From contig JBAIAC010000006.1 of assembly GCA_037349315.1 (NCBI GenBank), forward strand, positions 16,651,501 to 16,715,500: 64,000 nt of DNA. Reading direction: 5' to 3'. The stretch comes from Chelydra serpentina (lineage: Eukaryota > Chordata > Testudines > Chelydridae). Made by a program: the position numbers and the translations under genes. Under the pieces are notes generated by a model. The model was not told where the DNA came from. It was given only the letters and a program-made list of their open reading frames with translations, and made no database searches. Of this stretch, positions 22,989-34,731 are shown piece after piece. Numbering within the stretch: position 1 is the stretch's first letter; each line of letters starts with the position of its first letter.

Positions 22989-24010
22989 TGTGATGGGTTG
23001 GATCTCAGAAACCCCCTTTGGGACTGATACCTGAGGTGCCGACACTACCTCTGAGCCTGTTTTCCCTGCCAGCTTGGGACTTCAGTGCCCTGCCTGGTTG
23101 TGCTAGACATGCTAGCCTGCTACAAACACAGACCCAGGTCTGAACCATGTTCCCCCAAAACTGCAGGCTTAACTGAAAACAGCGTAAGAAGTGTTCCTGT
23201 CTCCAGCACTCAGATAACCAACTCCCAATGGGGTCCAAACCCCAAATAAATCCGTTTTACCCTGTATAAACCTTATACAGGGTAAACTCATAAATTGTTT
23301 TCCTTCTTTATCACTGATGGACAGAGATGCACAACTGTTCCCTCCCCACTGCCCCCCACCCACAGGTATTAATACATACTCTGGGTTAATTAATAAGTAA
23401 AAAGTGATTTTATTAAATACAGAAAGTAGGATGTAAGTGGTTCCAAGTAATAACAGACAGAACAAAGTGAATTACCAAGCAAAATAAACTAAAACACGCA
23501 AGTCTAAGCCTAATACAGTAAGAAAACTGAATACAGATACAATCTCACTCTCAGAGATGTTTCAATAAGCTTCTATCACAGACTGGACGCCTTCCTAGTT
23601 TGGGCACAGTCCTTTCCCCTGGTACAGTCCTTGTTCCAGCTCAGGTGATAGCTAGGGGATTTCTCATGATTGCCACCCCCTTTGTTCTGTTCCACCTCCT
23701 TATATATCTTTTGCACAAGGCGGGAATCCTTTGTCCCTCTCTGGGTTCCCACTCCTCCTTCTAAATGGAAAAGAACCAGGTTAAAGATAGATTCCAGTTC
23801 AGGTGACATGTAAGACTTCATTACTCACTCCCCAGCACACAGGTATACAGTACGACGTACAAGTAAACACAGCCATCTAAACAAACCAAAAAGCATTTTT
23901 ACAGCTGTTTTCTTTGATGCTTCCTCCTATATTAACTATTTTTCTGCATTTTTTTTAAATGATGTCCAGTGCAGTGCAGCTGGTTTTAGAACATTTACCC
24001 CGATCAACCC
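22989..24010 (-). mobile_element. LTR-like element, family L1
   Basis: The left end TGTGATGGGTTGGATC and most of the sequence match 31989-33190. Read on the minus strand it would end in ...CCCATCACA. Shared blocks include the 14-bp perfect hairpin at 23256-23286 (TTTACCCTGTATAA / complement, loop ACC) and 'aagtaaaaagtgatttta'. The right boundary is approximate: GATCAACCCA at 24002-24011. It is probably a solo LTR of an endogenous retrovirus-like family. No coding sequence. Confidence 0.6.
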
Positions 24011-24229
24011 ACCCTGCAGTTTATTTCATAGTCTCTATTCCTTAATATACTTCCTTGAAAACTGCAAATGAGCTCAGTTTTTTCATCCTTGTCTACTACT
24101 CCAATAATGTGCTAAATCATTCATGCAAATTTATCATGATTGTCCATGTTATCTGTACTAAATTATTCATTACAACGGTTTTCATGTGGCCCCTTAACAA
24201 TATTTCCAATACCTTCCTCTCAATGGGGG

Positions 24230-24640
24230 GTCTTGATCCCTGACTTTTGTCTTGGATTTTTCTTGACTCTGGGCATAGCCTTAGCACCTCTCTAGTCCTT
24301 GAGTACCACTGTTCTCCTTAGTGGGCTGTCAAAAATCTGCTAAAGGCTTTCCTATTTCCTTCACTGCTTCCTTCAGGATTCTGGGATAGAACTCATCTGA
24401 GCCCAGTGCTTTGTCAAATGCAACAGTCCTAATTGCCTTATTATCTTCTCCATTGCAATGGCAAAGGCTTTTAACATTTAACTTTCCCCTCCAGGAGAAT
24501 GTCTCTCAGTCTCAGAGATACTACCTTCCCCTGCTTTTATGAATAATGAGGTGAAGAATTCATTTAGGCCTGCAGCAGAATCAACCTCATCTGTCACAAA
24601 CTTTCCACTCATGTTCCTCAATGCCCCTGCTGTCTCATTG
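24230..24640 (-). mobile_element. CR1-like fragment, N-terminal RT region
   Basis: The minus strand reads a piece of LINE RT upstream of motif A: KALGSD, then PRILKEAVKEIGKPLA, in the register of the CR1 segment that begins with a GPD/GSD motif. Stops follow. It sits next to another minus CR1 at 24660, but the two are not in linear order, so they may be separate insertions. Confidence 0.6.
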
Positions 24641-24659
24641 CCTCTTGTTGGCTTCTGAA

Positions 24660-25005
24660 TTTATATTTAGAATCATAGACTCATGGAAATTAGAAACATA
24701 AGAGAGCTATTAGGTCATCTAGTTCATTGCCTTGCCACTGCAGGATTGTTCCCTGCAGTGCATTTCCTCATTCTTTCTTCAATCTAGTTTTAAATGGCCC
24801 AAGCACTTCCTTGGGAATCACTCCGGTATATCTCACAGTCAGGAAGGTTTCCCTAATATTCGGCCTACATTTTCCCTTTCTTAATTTTAACCCTGTACCC
24901 CAAGTTAGACCCACTTGTACATCCTTAAAATAATTTCTTTTCATCCTTTCTGTTTACACGCTTCATATAGTTATCGATTGTTATCCCTTATCGGGGCAAA
25001 TTTGC
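24660..25005 (-). mobile_element. CR1-type LINE 3' piece
   Basis: The left end (agaatcatagactcatggaa) is the reverse complement of a CR1-group 3' terminus. The body matches ORF2 C-terminal sequence on the minus strand with frameshifts. It probably continues at 25550-25860 after an interruption. Confidence 0.7.
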
Positions 25006-25009
25006 CCTC

Positions 25010-25545
25010 CTTTACACCCATGCAACCTCACTGAGTTCAAGGGGCCTGATTATCATTTACACAAAAGTCCACTGAAAAGGACCTTAAGGTGAGCAGAAGT
25101 GGGCCCCTGTTATAACCGCTGTGCCTGCCTGGCCAGTGCAGAATGGGCATGATGCTTTCTACACGGATACTACTTTCAGCCTGGGAGAGACGATCAGGAA
25201 GTCATCTGGAATGAATAGCACTATGGCTGTTCTCTTCTCCCTAGGGTACCTGAGGGCAATGGAGAACATAGCCTACGTTACAGCAGCCTTGAGGCTGCAC
25301 TAGGAGCCAGATAGCCCCCTGCATACCAAATAGTCATTGTTGCCTCCCCTTCTACTCCTGTTGCAAGAGAAAAAATGGAGTAACTGGAACTTGGGCCCAA
25401 GAGCTGCGTACGCGAGTGTAAACTGGGACAGAATTTGTCCTATCACATAACTTCTAGTGTCCCTTAGCCAAGGAATTTGTTTAGTTTTACCTCGTTTAGT
25501 TTTCTTAAAAATTAGAAAACTTACCTCGTTTAGTTTTCTTAAAAA
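25010..25545. repeat. Interrupting sequence with a 34-bp tandem duplication
   Basis: 25010-25440 interrupts the minus CR1 and has phrases of an old dispersed repeat (ggggcctgattatcatttac). At 25487-25514 and 25521-25548 the block 'ttacctcgtttagttttctt' plus 8 more bases is present twice in tandem with a period of 34 bp and no difference, so this duplication is recent. Confidence 0.55.
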
Positions 25546-25549
25546 TTAA

Positions 25550-25860
25550 TTCTCCCTGCCCTTTCATAAATTTGGTTGCTCTTCTGATAAGTCCCTGCAG
25601 CATGTCTATACTGTTTTAGGATTCAGGTACCTAAAAGTGAACACAATATTCCAGGTTCTGAGTTATTAGAGCCACCTTGCCAGGGACTAACACCTGCTTG
25701 TTCTAGGTCATGACATTTCTAAATGCTAATTATGTTGTTTCTCTTTATTACCTTTGCTATTATATATCATTTCTTAATCCTGATTCATTTTTACACTTCA
25801 TAATTTTTCAGGCTTTTCACCATCTGTGTCTTGTTCCCTGATATTTTCAGGTATACGATA
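25550..25860 (-). mobile_element. CR1-type LINE piece, probable continuation of 24660
   Basis: 'ataaatttggttgctcttct' through 'cacaatattccaggt' is the reverse complement of the usual CR1 segment (a short region before the C-terminal motifs). It lies in the right order and orientation to be the upstream part of the 24660-25005 copy. Confidence 0.6.
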
Positions 25861-25869
25861 TGGTTTCAA

Positions 25870-26685
25870 CTTCCTTCATCACGCTGTGAACCTCTTCCTT
25901 TTTCTTCTTGGACAGCTTAACGTGGTTTGACATTTCCCCACCACATTACATTGGTTTGTTGTTATTTCCACATGTAGCCACCGTGATTGGAAATGACTGC
26001 ATATGATTATTGCTAGACACAATATTGTGAGTGTATTGCTGCAGGGTGTAGCTGTGGGAGGATGGGAACCTGGAGGAGAAGAGGTTTTCCTCACAGTTGT
26101 TAGGTTTTATTCCTCATAACAAGGCAAAATCAGGAGTCAACTAAGGTCAGTAAAAAAATATATCCCCTTTATGTGTGTAACAGCGAAAAAGCAGTGAGCT
26201 GTTAAAAACAGGCAGCTAGCAATACAACTATCCTTAAAGGCATTACAAAGTCAACTCAGTACAGTGTTAAGGTAGGGAGTGAGGACAAGTATCTTCCGTG
26301 CACTCTGGGTTGTAATTTCTTCCTCCGCTTCAGTTACAATTACTGGTATTCTCTATCCTGCATTCTAGGTAGAGAGGAGCACTATATGAAGGGTAGATAC
26401 TAAGAGGGTTTGCATTTCCTTCCCTAGGGTAGATAGAGAGACTCCCTAGAGTCAAGCATTACAACATGCACCACTACAAGTCTTTCTTATTCCTAGTTTA
26501 CATATTAGTAGAGATGCTTGTGTAATGTGTTAGCTGGTTTCACACCTGGTGGCTACTCCTAAATGCATATTGCCCTTTACATATTTCCTACAGATACAGC
26601 TTCCAGAAAAATTCATTTTGGATATTGTCATAGAAATCTACTGTCTCTGTGTCTCCAGCACTTTCGCTGTCATGTCATTGCCATA
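25870..26685. other. Stretch without recognised gene
   Basis: Nothing recognised. No frame above ~70 codons. Confidence 0.4.
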
Positions 26686-26689
26686 AGTA

Positions 26690-27175
26690 GTATAGATACG
26701 TAGATTTTAAGGCCAGAAGAGACCCTCATGATCCTCTAGTTTGACCATCTCTGTATCAGAAATTAAATAATTTCACTCAGTAATTCCCATATGGAGCTCA
26801 ATAGCTTCTGGTTAAACTAAAGTATATCTGTTAGAAAGATATCTAATCTTGATTTAAAGACTTCAAGTGACAGAAAAACTATTATGTCCTTTGGTAAGCT
26901 GTTCAGCTGTTCAATTACCCGCACTGTTAAACATTTGCACTTTATTTCCAGCTTGATTTTTTGTTGCTTCAGCTTCCAGCCATTTGATCTTGTTATGCCT
27001 TTGTCTACTAGAATAAAGAGGCCTCTACTATCACAAATCTCCATGTCTAGGTACTGGTACACCAGGATCAAGTTACTTCTTTACCTTTTGTTTGAAAACT
27101 TAAATAGTTTGAGCTCCTTAATTTTCTCATTGTAAGGCAGCTTTCCAGACCTCAGGTCATTCTTTTGGATCATGC
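26690..27175 (-). mobile_element. CR1-type LINE 3' fragment
   Basis: The left end 'ttttaaggccagaagagacc' is the complement of another common CR1-group 3' terminus. The minus frame 27071-26817 (84 codons) carries the tail of ORF2 (LNSLPKD, FLSLEVFKSRLD). Decayed. Confidence 0.78.
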
Positions 27176-27180
27176 TTTAT

Positions 27181-27312
27181 TAATTATTATTATTGTTTAT
27201 AGTACCATTACATCTAGGAGTCTCAGTCAGGGACCTCATTGTACTAGGCGTTATACAAACAGAACAAAAATACAATCCCTACCCCAAAGAATTCACAATT
27301 TAAGTATAAGCC
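27181..27312. repeat. Ancient amniote repeat tail
   Basis: The phrase 'ctcattgtactaggcgttat' with 'acagaacaaaaatacaatcc' is shared with 51770-51892. In complement it resembles the tails at 44640 and 21480. I take it as an old MIR/LINE-type tail that keeps an (ATT)n start. Confidence 0.5.
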
Positions 27313-27344
27313 TCTCTGGAGTTGGTTATTCCTGACATAATATC

Positions 27345-28172
27345 AAGGTGGGAGAGGTTGCAAGTACTTTGGAGGATAGGATTAAAATTCAAAATGATCT
27401 GGACAAACTGGAGAAATGGTCTGAAGTAAATAGGATGAAATTCAATAAGGACAAATGCAACATACTCCACTTAGGAAGGATCAGTTGCACACATACAAAA
27501 TGGAAATTGACTGCCTAGGCAGAAGTACTGTGGACAGAGATCTGGGGATCATCATGGATCACAAGCTAAATATGAGTCAACAGTGTAACACTGTTGCAAA
27601 AATAGCAAACATCATTCTGGGATGTATTAGCAGGAGTGTTGTAAGCAAAACACGAGAAGTAATTCTACTGCTCTACTTCACACTGATAAGGCCTCAACTG
27701 GAGTACTGTGTCCAGTTCTGGGTGCCACATTTCAGGAAAGATGTGTACAAATCGGAGAAAGTCCAGAGAAGAGTAACAAAAATGATTAAAGGCCTAGAAA
27801 ACATGACCTATGAGAGAAGATTGAAAAAAATGGATTTTGTTTTAGTCTGGAGAAAAGAAGACTGAGAGGGGACATAACAGTTTTCAACTACATGAAAGGT
27901 TGATACAAGGAAGATGGAGACAAATTGTTCTCTTTAACCTCTGAGGATAGGACAAGAAGCAATGGGCTTAAAGTGCAGGAAGAGCAGTTTAGGTTGGACA
28001 TTAGGAGAAACATCCTAACTGTCAAGGTGGTTAAACACTGGAATAAAGTGCCTAGGGAGCAGGTAAGACAAACACCTGTCAGGGATGGTCTAGATAATAC
28101 TTAGTCCTGCCTTGAGTGCTGGGGACTGGACTAGAAGATCTCTCAAGGTCCCTTCCAATCCTATGATTATAT
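27345..28172 (+). mobile_element. CR1 LINE fragment
   Basis: Plus-strand ORF2 C-terminal half: [27 protein letters not shown] (in the open piece 27455-27865), then after a frameshift the segment with VVKHWNKVP and the 3' UTR (ccttccaatcctatgatta). 5'-truncated just downstream of the RT catalytic box. Confidence 0.85.
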
Positions 28173-28383
28173 TATTAAATTCTTTCATTATTCCCTATCC
28201 TTTATTCCTGTGCCAAATTTAAGCTTTCCTGTTGTTGGATTGTTACTTTGGGGATTGTGATAATTATTTTATTCCTTGTGTATTGGACTAAACTCCTAGT
28301 AACTTATTTGGTAATAAACATTTCTTTGAGGGACGGCACCCTTTCTGTTCCATGTACTAGGAAAGGCCCCCATTGGGTGGAGA

Positions 28384-28549
28384 TCATAGAATATCAGAGT
28401 TGGAAGGGACCTTAGGAGGTCATCTAGTCCAACCCCCTGCTCAAAGCAGGACCAAGCCCCAAATCCCTAAATGGCCTCCTCAAGGATTAAACTCACAACC
28501 CTGAGTTTAGCAGGCCAATGCTCAAACCACTGAGCTATCCCTCCCCCCA
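28384..28549 (-). mobile_element. tRNA-derived SINE with CR1 tail, copy 2
   Basis: A near full-length SINE on the minus strand. Its plus-strand left end 'atcatagaatatcagagttg' is the complement of the CR1 tail, and the right end 'accactgagctatccctccc' is the complement of the A-box region. It is close in sequence to copy 1 at 19853. The surrounding DNA is not CR1. Confidence 0.88.
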
Positions 28550-28554
28550 GATAG

Positions 28555-28985
28555 CAGAACACACTATAAAGAACCCATAACCCTGACACAAGAGGAGAGA
28601 AGCTGCTCCCAGCAGCAGGCAAAAGGGAGAGGGCTTGAACCATGCCTTCGCGGTGGGGGGTAGGGACTATTTAAGTATAAGACAAGAGAAAAAGATGGAT
28701 ACAGACAAACCAATTTTGGCATATGAGGAAATCATGAGGTAATATTGTTCATCAAGATAGGCTGTGGACTCAGCACACCAGACATCTAACTGTTCTCAAT
28801 TTGTATGTAGCCTTCACAGCAGAGGAGAATTTTAAGGAGGGGTTTTCAGGTGGATAATGGGTTAGTTTGATAGATGTTTATGAGGAGCTGCTCCCAGGCA
28901 TAAGGGGCAGCATGGGGTGATGGAAGATAGCATTATGGGCCAATCAGAGGTTTGACCTGCCATTATGATACTGAGGGAGAAATAA
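28555..28985. other. Stretch without recognised gene
   Basis: Nothing recognised; short frames only. Confidence 0.4.
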
Positions 28986-28992
28986 AAACAAT

Positions 28993-29437
28993 GAGGCGTC
29001 CTCATGGCACCTTAGAGACTAACACATTTATTTGAACATAAACTTTCATGGGCTATAACCCACTTCATCAGATGCATTGAGTGAACAATACAATAGGCAG
29101 GTATAAAAATACAGCACATGAAAAGATGGGAGTTGCCTTACCAAGTGTGAGGGTTAGTGCTAACGAGGCCAATTCATTCACGGTAGATGTGGCCCATTCG
29201 CAACAGTTAACAAGAAGGTGTGAGTATCAACAGATAAAATTACTTTTTGTAGTGACCCAGCCACTCACAGTCTTTATTCAGGCCTAATTTGATGGTGTCA
29301 AGTTTGCAAATTAATTCCAGTTCTGCAGTTTCTTGTTGAAGTCTGTTTTTGACGTTTTTTTGGTTGAAGAATAGCCACTTTTAAGTCTATTATTGAGTGT
29401 CCAGGGAGATTGAAGTGCTCTCCTACTGGGTAGGCAG
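28993..29437 (-). mobile_element. Penelope-like element 3' part, copy 3
   Basis: Read on the minus strand it contains the end of the GIY-YIG ORF with stops, then the 3' UTR with a hammerhead-like core: CTGATGA (complement at 29065-29071), stem, and GAAA (complement at 29044-29047). It ends in the block complementary to 'ggcaccttagagactaacac'. It is 5'-truncated inside the last third of the ORF. Confidence 0.85.
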
Positions 29438-29439
29438 AG

Positions 29440-29905
29440 TGAGGATAGGATGTGAAGGACCTTGAAAGTTGAAGATGATTCCCAAGTTACAGGTCTGAGT
29501 GACAGGCAGATTGGTGGTGTGGTCCCCAGTAATCGAGAAAGGAGGTGAGGAGGGTTGGGGATGAAGTTTAGAAGCTTTATTTAGCTATATTGATCTTGAG
29601 TTGATAGTTATACATCTGTGTGGAGAGGTCAAATAGGCAGGCCAAGATTTTAATTTGGACTGAAGGAGACAGGTGTGGAGTGAGTTATCAGCATAGAAAT
29701 GGTAGCTGAAATTGTGTTTGTAGATGAGATTATCCAGAGACACTATGTAGAGGGAGAAGAGAAACACCCCCAATTGAAACACCTCCACTTGGTCATGATT
29801 CCCCTTCAACAATTACATTTAGAAATTTATCATTTAGCCAACGAGATAACTCAAATGTCCAAATAAGTTATTCAATCACTTATCTGTCAAAGGGCATAGT
29901 AGCAT
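29440..29905. other. Possible old dispersed repeat, unassigned
   Basis: The phrase 'gagttatcagcatagaaatggtag' (positions ~29680-29703) and its context remind me of an old amniote interspersed repeat, but I cannot name it. No coding motif on either strand. Confidence 0.3.
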
Positions 29906-29912
29906 TCATATT

Positions 29913-31284
29913 TTAAAAAGGGAAGAAAGGAACCCGGGGAACTACAAACCGGTCAGCCTCACTTCAGTCCCTGGCAAAATCATGGAGCAGGTCCTCAAGG
30001 AAACCATTTTGAAGCACTTGGAGGCGAGGAAGGTGATCAGGAACAGTCTTTATGGATTCACCAAGGGAAAGTTATGCCTGACCAACCTGATTGCCTTCTA
30101 TGATGAAATAACTGTCACTGTGGATATGGGGAAAATGGTGGATGTGATATATCTTGACTTTAGTGAAGCTTTTGACACTGTCTAACACAGTATTATTGCC
30201 AGCAAGTTAAAAAAGTATGGATTGGATGAATGGACTATAAGGTGGATAGAAAGCTGGCTAGATTGTCGGGCTCAATGGGTAGTGATCAATGGCTTGATGT
30301 CTAGTTGGCAGCCGGTATCAAGTGGAGTGCCCCAGGAATCGGTCCTGTGGCTGGTTTTGTTCAACATCTTTATTAATGATCTGGATGATGGGATTAATTG
30401 CACCCTCAGCACATTCGCAGATGACACTAAACTGGGGGGAGAGGTAGATATGCTGGAAGATAGGGATAGGATCCAGAGTGACCTAGACAAATTAGAGGAT
30501 TGGGCCAAAAGAAATCTGATGAGGTTCAACAAGGAAAAGTGCAGTCTTGCACTTAGGACGGAAGAATCCCATGCATTGCTACAGGCTGGGGACTGACTGG
30601 CTAAGTAGCAGTTCTACAGAAAAGGACCTGGGGATTACAGTGGATGAGAAGTTGGATATGAATCAGCAGTGTGCTCTTGTTGCCAAGAAGGCCAATGCCA
30701 TATTGGGCTGTATTAGTAGGAGCATTGCTAGCAGATCGAGGGAAGTGATTATGCCCTCTATTCGGCACTGGTGAGGCCATACCTGGAGTACTGCGTCCAG
30801 GTATGGCCCACTACAGAAGGGACATGGACAAATTGGAGAGAGTCCCGCGGAGGGCAACCAAAATTATTAGGGGGCTGGGGCACATGACTTAAGAGGAGAG
30901 GCTGAGGGAACTGGGGTTATTTAGTCTACAGAAGAGGAGTGAGGGGAGATTTGATAGCAGCCTTCAACCACCTGAAGGGGGGTTCCTAAGAGGATGGAGC
31001 TAGGCTGTTTTAAGTGGTGGCAGATGACAGAACAAGAAGCAATGGTCTCGGGAGGTCTAGGTTGGATATCAGGAAACACTATTTCCCTAGGAGGGTGGTG
31101 AAACACTGGAATGGGTTAACTAGGGAGGTGATGGAATCTCCATCCTTAGAGGTTTTTATGGCCCAGCTTGACAAAGCTCTGGCTGGGATGATTTAGTGGG
31201 TGTTGGTCCTGCTTTGAACAGGGGATTGGACTAGATGACCTTCTGAGGTCTCTTCCAACCCTAATAGTCTATGATTCTATGATT
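29913..31284 (+). mobile_element. CR1 LINE, longer but broken copy
   Basis: It starts further upstream in ORF2 than the 13.5 kb copy (segment 'ggaacccggggaactacaaa', the region before RT motif A). It includes motif A (YLDFSEAFDTV near 30150), the catalytic box FADDTKLGG (~30414-30440) and the C-terminal region. The coding frame is broken by a stop at 30183 and by frameshifts near 30545, 30755 and 30800. A 3' UTR with a tail like that at 14700 closes it at about 31284. Same subfamily as the copy at 13550. Confidence 0.92.
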
Positions 31285-31988
31285 CACTGAGGAAAGTTGT
31301 ATATGACATAATAGCCATGTTGCCTTTGGGTGAGATATATATAAGCCAATAATAGACTGATGTAATCTGACTGAGCTGACCTTAGGAACAGAAGAGGAAT
31401 GTGCAAAGCTGTCTTCATGACATCCTTGTGCTCCCATAGATTGGGACTGATCTGAAGAATGCTCAAGTCACTGTTCTGGCATCTGGGGGTTGTGATTGGG
31501 TCTATAAACCCCACATTGGGATAGAATGGTGTTAAGGAGCATTTCTGGGCCCAGGAGGCTCCACCCCTCCACCCCTAAAGATCCTCCTCCACCTGTAGGA
31601 GGAGCTTAAAAGGGAGCCAAGCACCTCAGAAGAGGGCAGACAGGAGAAGAGGACAAACCTATCTTGGGAGTTCCTGAGTAAGGGTCCGGCAGAGTTCTGA
31701 CTTCAGGGGAGAGGGCTGTAAACAGGAGCGACCCCCCAGGCCCTACAGGAGGGGCTAGCCTTTTGTTAGGACTAGGGAACCCTTCACTCCACCTTCTGGA
31801 GTGGGATTTTGACCTTAATTGGGAGGGAAAATGGTAGGCAGTGGCCCAGGAAGGCAGCTCCAGGTGTTTGACATTACTGACACTCCTAGGTGTTTGACAT
31901 TACTGCCTCTCTCTTAGGGTGCTGGGCTAGAGCCCAGTGGAGAGTGAAGGACTGGTATTCCCTACCAGTCCCCTTCTTGCAAAGGGAG

Positions 31989-33190
31989 TGTGATGGGTTG
32001 GGATCACAGAAACCAGCTTGGTGCTGCCACCTGGTGTGCCAAGGCTACTTCTGCCCCTGCTTCTCTGCCTTTTCCAGCTTGGAACTCCGGAATCCTGTCT
32101 GTTTTGAGCCAGATTCCACTGATCTGCTGCAAACACAGACCCAGGTCCGAACCACGTCCCCTAACAACTATAAGGCTCCTGGAAGCAGCTCAGGAAATGC
32201 GCTTGCCTTTAACACCCAGGTGCCCAACTCGCAAGAAGGTTCAAACCCTTAATAAATCCGTTTTACCCTGTATAAAGCGTATACAGGGTAAACTCATAAA
32301 TAGTTTGCCTTCTATTTCAAAGATAGAAAGATATGCACAGCTGTTTGCCCCCCACCCCCAGGTACCAACTCGTACTCCAGGTAACTTAATAAGTAAAAAG
32401 TGATTTTAATAAGTACAGAAAGTAGGATTTAAGTGATTCCAAGTAGTGACAGACAGAACAAAGTGAATTACTAAGTACAATAAAATAAAACACGCACGTC
32501 TATGTCTAATCAAACTTAACACAGATAAAAGCCTCACCAGATTTAAGTCTTTTCCTTTTACAGGCTGTAGAACTAGCCTGGGTTCAGCAATTGCTCACAC
32601 CCCCTATTGTCTTTCTCCTTTGTTCAGTCTCTCTCAGGTATGTCGTTGGGGGGTGGACAGCCTCTCTCTTTAGCCAGCTGAAGACAACATGGAGGGGTCT
32701 TCCAAGGGCTTTTATAGCCTTTCCCCCACTCCCTGTGTAGCATCATCTTACCCTGGAGTTTTGGGATCACATGGGCAAGTCACCTGTCCATGCACCCTAA
32801 CTAGTCCCGCCAGTTGCATTCCTGACCAGGCCCCGATGTGGATTGGGGTCTGCACCTCCTATTGTCTGTGTAAGGGTTTCTTGATTGGTCTCTTTACATG
32901 CACATACCTTTCTCAAGACATGATCCCAGGCTCTTACAAAGGCTATGTACAAAACCAGCAAATATAAAACCAATATTCATAACTCCAACTACAACAATGA
33001 CACATGCATACAAACAGGAGGAATAGATTCAGTAGGTCATAACTTTCACAGAGATATGTTACATGGCACATGTAGCATAAAACATATTCCAGTTACATCA
33101 TGTATACATTTATAAGCCTCTCCCCATAAAGCTTTATGGGGTACACCGTCACTGGGAGCACTAACCCCTCCCCCCTGGAGCTATGGGGGA
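31989..33190 (-). mobile_element. LTR-like element, family L1, inverted, inside the Gypsy 5' LTR
   Basis: It is closely similar to 22989-24010. Minus orientation: the 3' end is TGTGATGGGTTGGGATC at 31989 read in complement. It includes a TATA-like box (complement of 'gggcttttatagcc' near 32710), a 13-bp perfect hairpin at 32262-32292 and the perfect 20-bp palindrome CCCCATAAAGCTTTATGGGG at 33122-33141. The 5' boundary near 33190 is uncertain because the next element starts in the same region. Probably a solo LTR; no coding sequence. Confidence 0.6.
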
Positions 33191-34333
33191 TAGAGACTGT
33201 TACACCCTGACACCCCAATATTCACCACTGTCAAGAAATTAGGATATGTCTTATACAAAGTATGCTTTGTGAGGTATCATTCTAAAAGACTTGATCTGCT
33301 AGACATTCATATCTCATTGGATTGTATGTGCTATCGTTGGGTGTGAAGTTATGAAGTTTGGCTATGTATGTGTTACTGAAACACGGTGTGAGGTTGAAAG
33401 CACCCACAAACAGCCTTTCAGGTACGACAGTGAAAAGGCCAAACAATGTTAATGGTTTACTGAGGAAATGCACACAAGCACAAGGATTACCACAGGAACT
33501 GTGTACACTAAAAACCTCTCAGAGATAGCACTACACAATGGGAACTGTTTGACCCAGGACACAGCATTAGAGCGTTCCAGCAAGTGGGGAGAAGACATAA
33601 AAGGAGGAAAATGACATTATGGGGGGGACCTTACTCTCCCTACAACAACAGACCTGAAAACCCGAGGAAGAAAGACTGAACTGTGGGAAGTGATGGTCCC
33701 AGGCTAGAAGGCTTTTTAGCCTGTGTTTGAAAACCTGGACAAGCCAAGGCAACTTGTGCTTTAAGAATCTGCCAGCCTGTTTATCACTCAGGGTAAGAAT
33801 TTGCTAGTTAATATTTTACCTTTCTAGTGTGTTAAGCTCCTTTTGCGTTTTTTGTTTATTTACTAGGGTCATTTGCTTTGATCTATTTGCTATCCCTTAT
33901 AATCACTTAAAATTTACCTTTTGTAGTTAATAAATGTATTTCTTGTTTATAACATAACTCAGGTTGTGCAATTCATCTGGGGTGGGGAGCAACAAGCTGT
34001 GCACATCTCTCTCCACATTGAGGGAGAGGATGAATTTTTATGAGCTTGCACTGTGCAGATCTTCCTATACAGTGCAAGACAGTATTATTTTGGGTTTATC
34101 TCCCAAAAGGGGTGTGCACGTGAGTGCTGGGTGAGTCCTCTCACACAGAGCTGACTTCAGTCTGTGTCTGCAGCTGGGTGTGGTCCTACCTGTATGTGTG
34201 TGCTGCAAGAGGCTGAAAAGCCCTAATTCAGCAAAACAGGGAGAAGGTATCCAGGGTGGTGGAGCAGGAGAGGCTCAGTGAAACCCCAGGACATCAGGTG
34301 ACATCCTGGACTGGGGGGATCCAACCCGTCACA
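33190..34333 (+). mobile_element. LTR-like element, family L2, related to L1, head-to-head
   Basis: Plus orientation, ending in GGATCCAACCCGTCACA, the inverted counterpart of the start of the element at 31989. It has a TATA-like 'gacataaaaggag' (~33595) and an AATAAA-type signal (~33930). From ~33905 on it is recognisably homologous to the complement of the L1 element ('gtggggagcaacaagctgtg' against the complement of 32335-32360), but the upstream half is different. A covarying hairpin lies at 34045-34078. Solo LTR is the likeliest reading. Confidence 0.55.
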
Positions 34334-34595
34334 GAGACATTGTAAGCCCTGAGGCAAGGGTATTCAGCCCACAGAGGCCTGGACTTGGACTGAAGACTTT
34401 TTTGTGGAGAAGGTTGGACTTATATAGATTTTGTTGGATTCTGTTATCCCTCCATCCCTGGGAGGGGGCAGACTCGATTGGTGACCTGGTCGGAGAACTG
34501 AGGCCAACACTGCACTGGAGTGACCAGCAGGAGACCCTAGAGATGGGGGAAAAATTTCAAACCAGGCCCTGAACCACTATGCGGTGCAAGTGCAG

Positions 34596-34706
34596 CCCAT
34601 CACAAAGAAAGAAAGAAAGAAAGAAGGAAAGAAGGAAAGAAAGGAGGAAAGAAGGAAAGAAAGGAGGAAAGAAGGAAAGAAAGAAAGAAAGAAAGAAAGA
34701 AAGAAG
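34596..34706 (+). repeat. GAAA/GGAAA microsatellite
   Basis: A purine tract of GAAA and GGAAA units (about 110 bp) at the presumed junction between the 5' LTR and the gag region. It creates long but meaningless Lys/Glu-rich and Phe/Leu/Ser-rich frames. Confidence 0.95.
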
Positions 34707-34731
34707 AGACAGGGCAGGTAAAGAGGATGAA

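Noticed and set aside
31990..32403. A 137-codon plus-strand frame
   Set aside because: It runs through the inverted L1 LTR, a non-coding element; the homologous copy at 22.99 kb does not preserve the frame.
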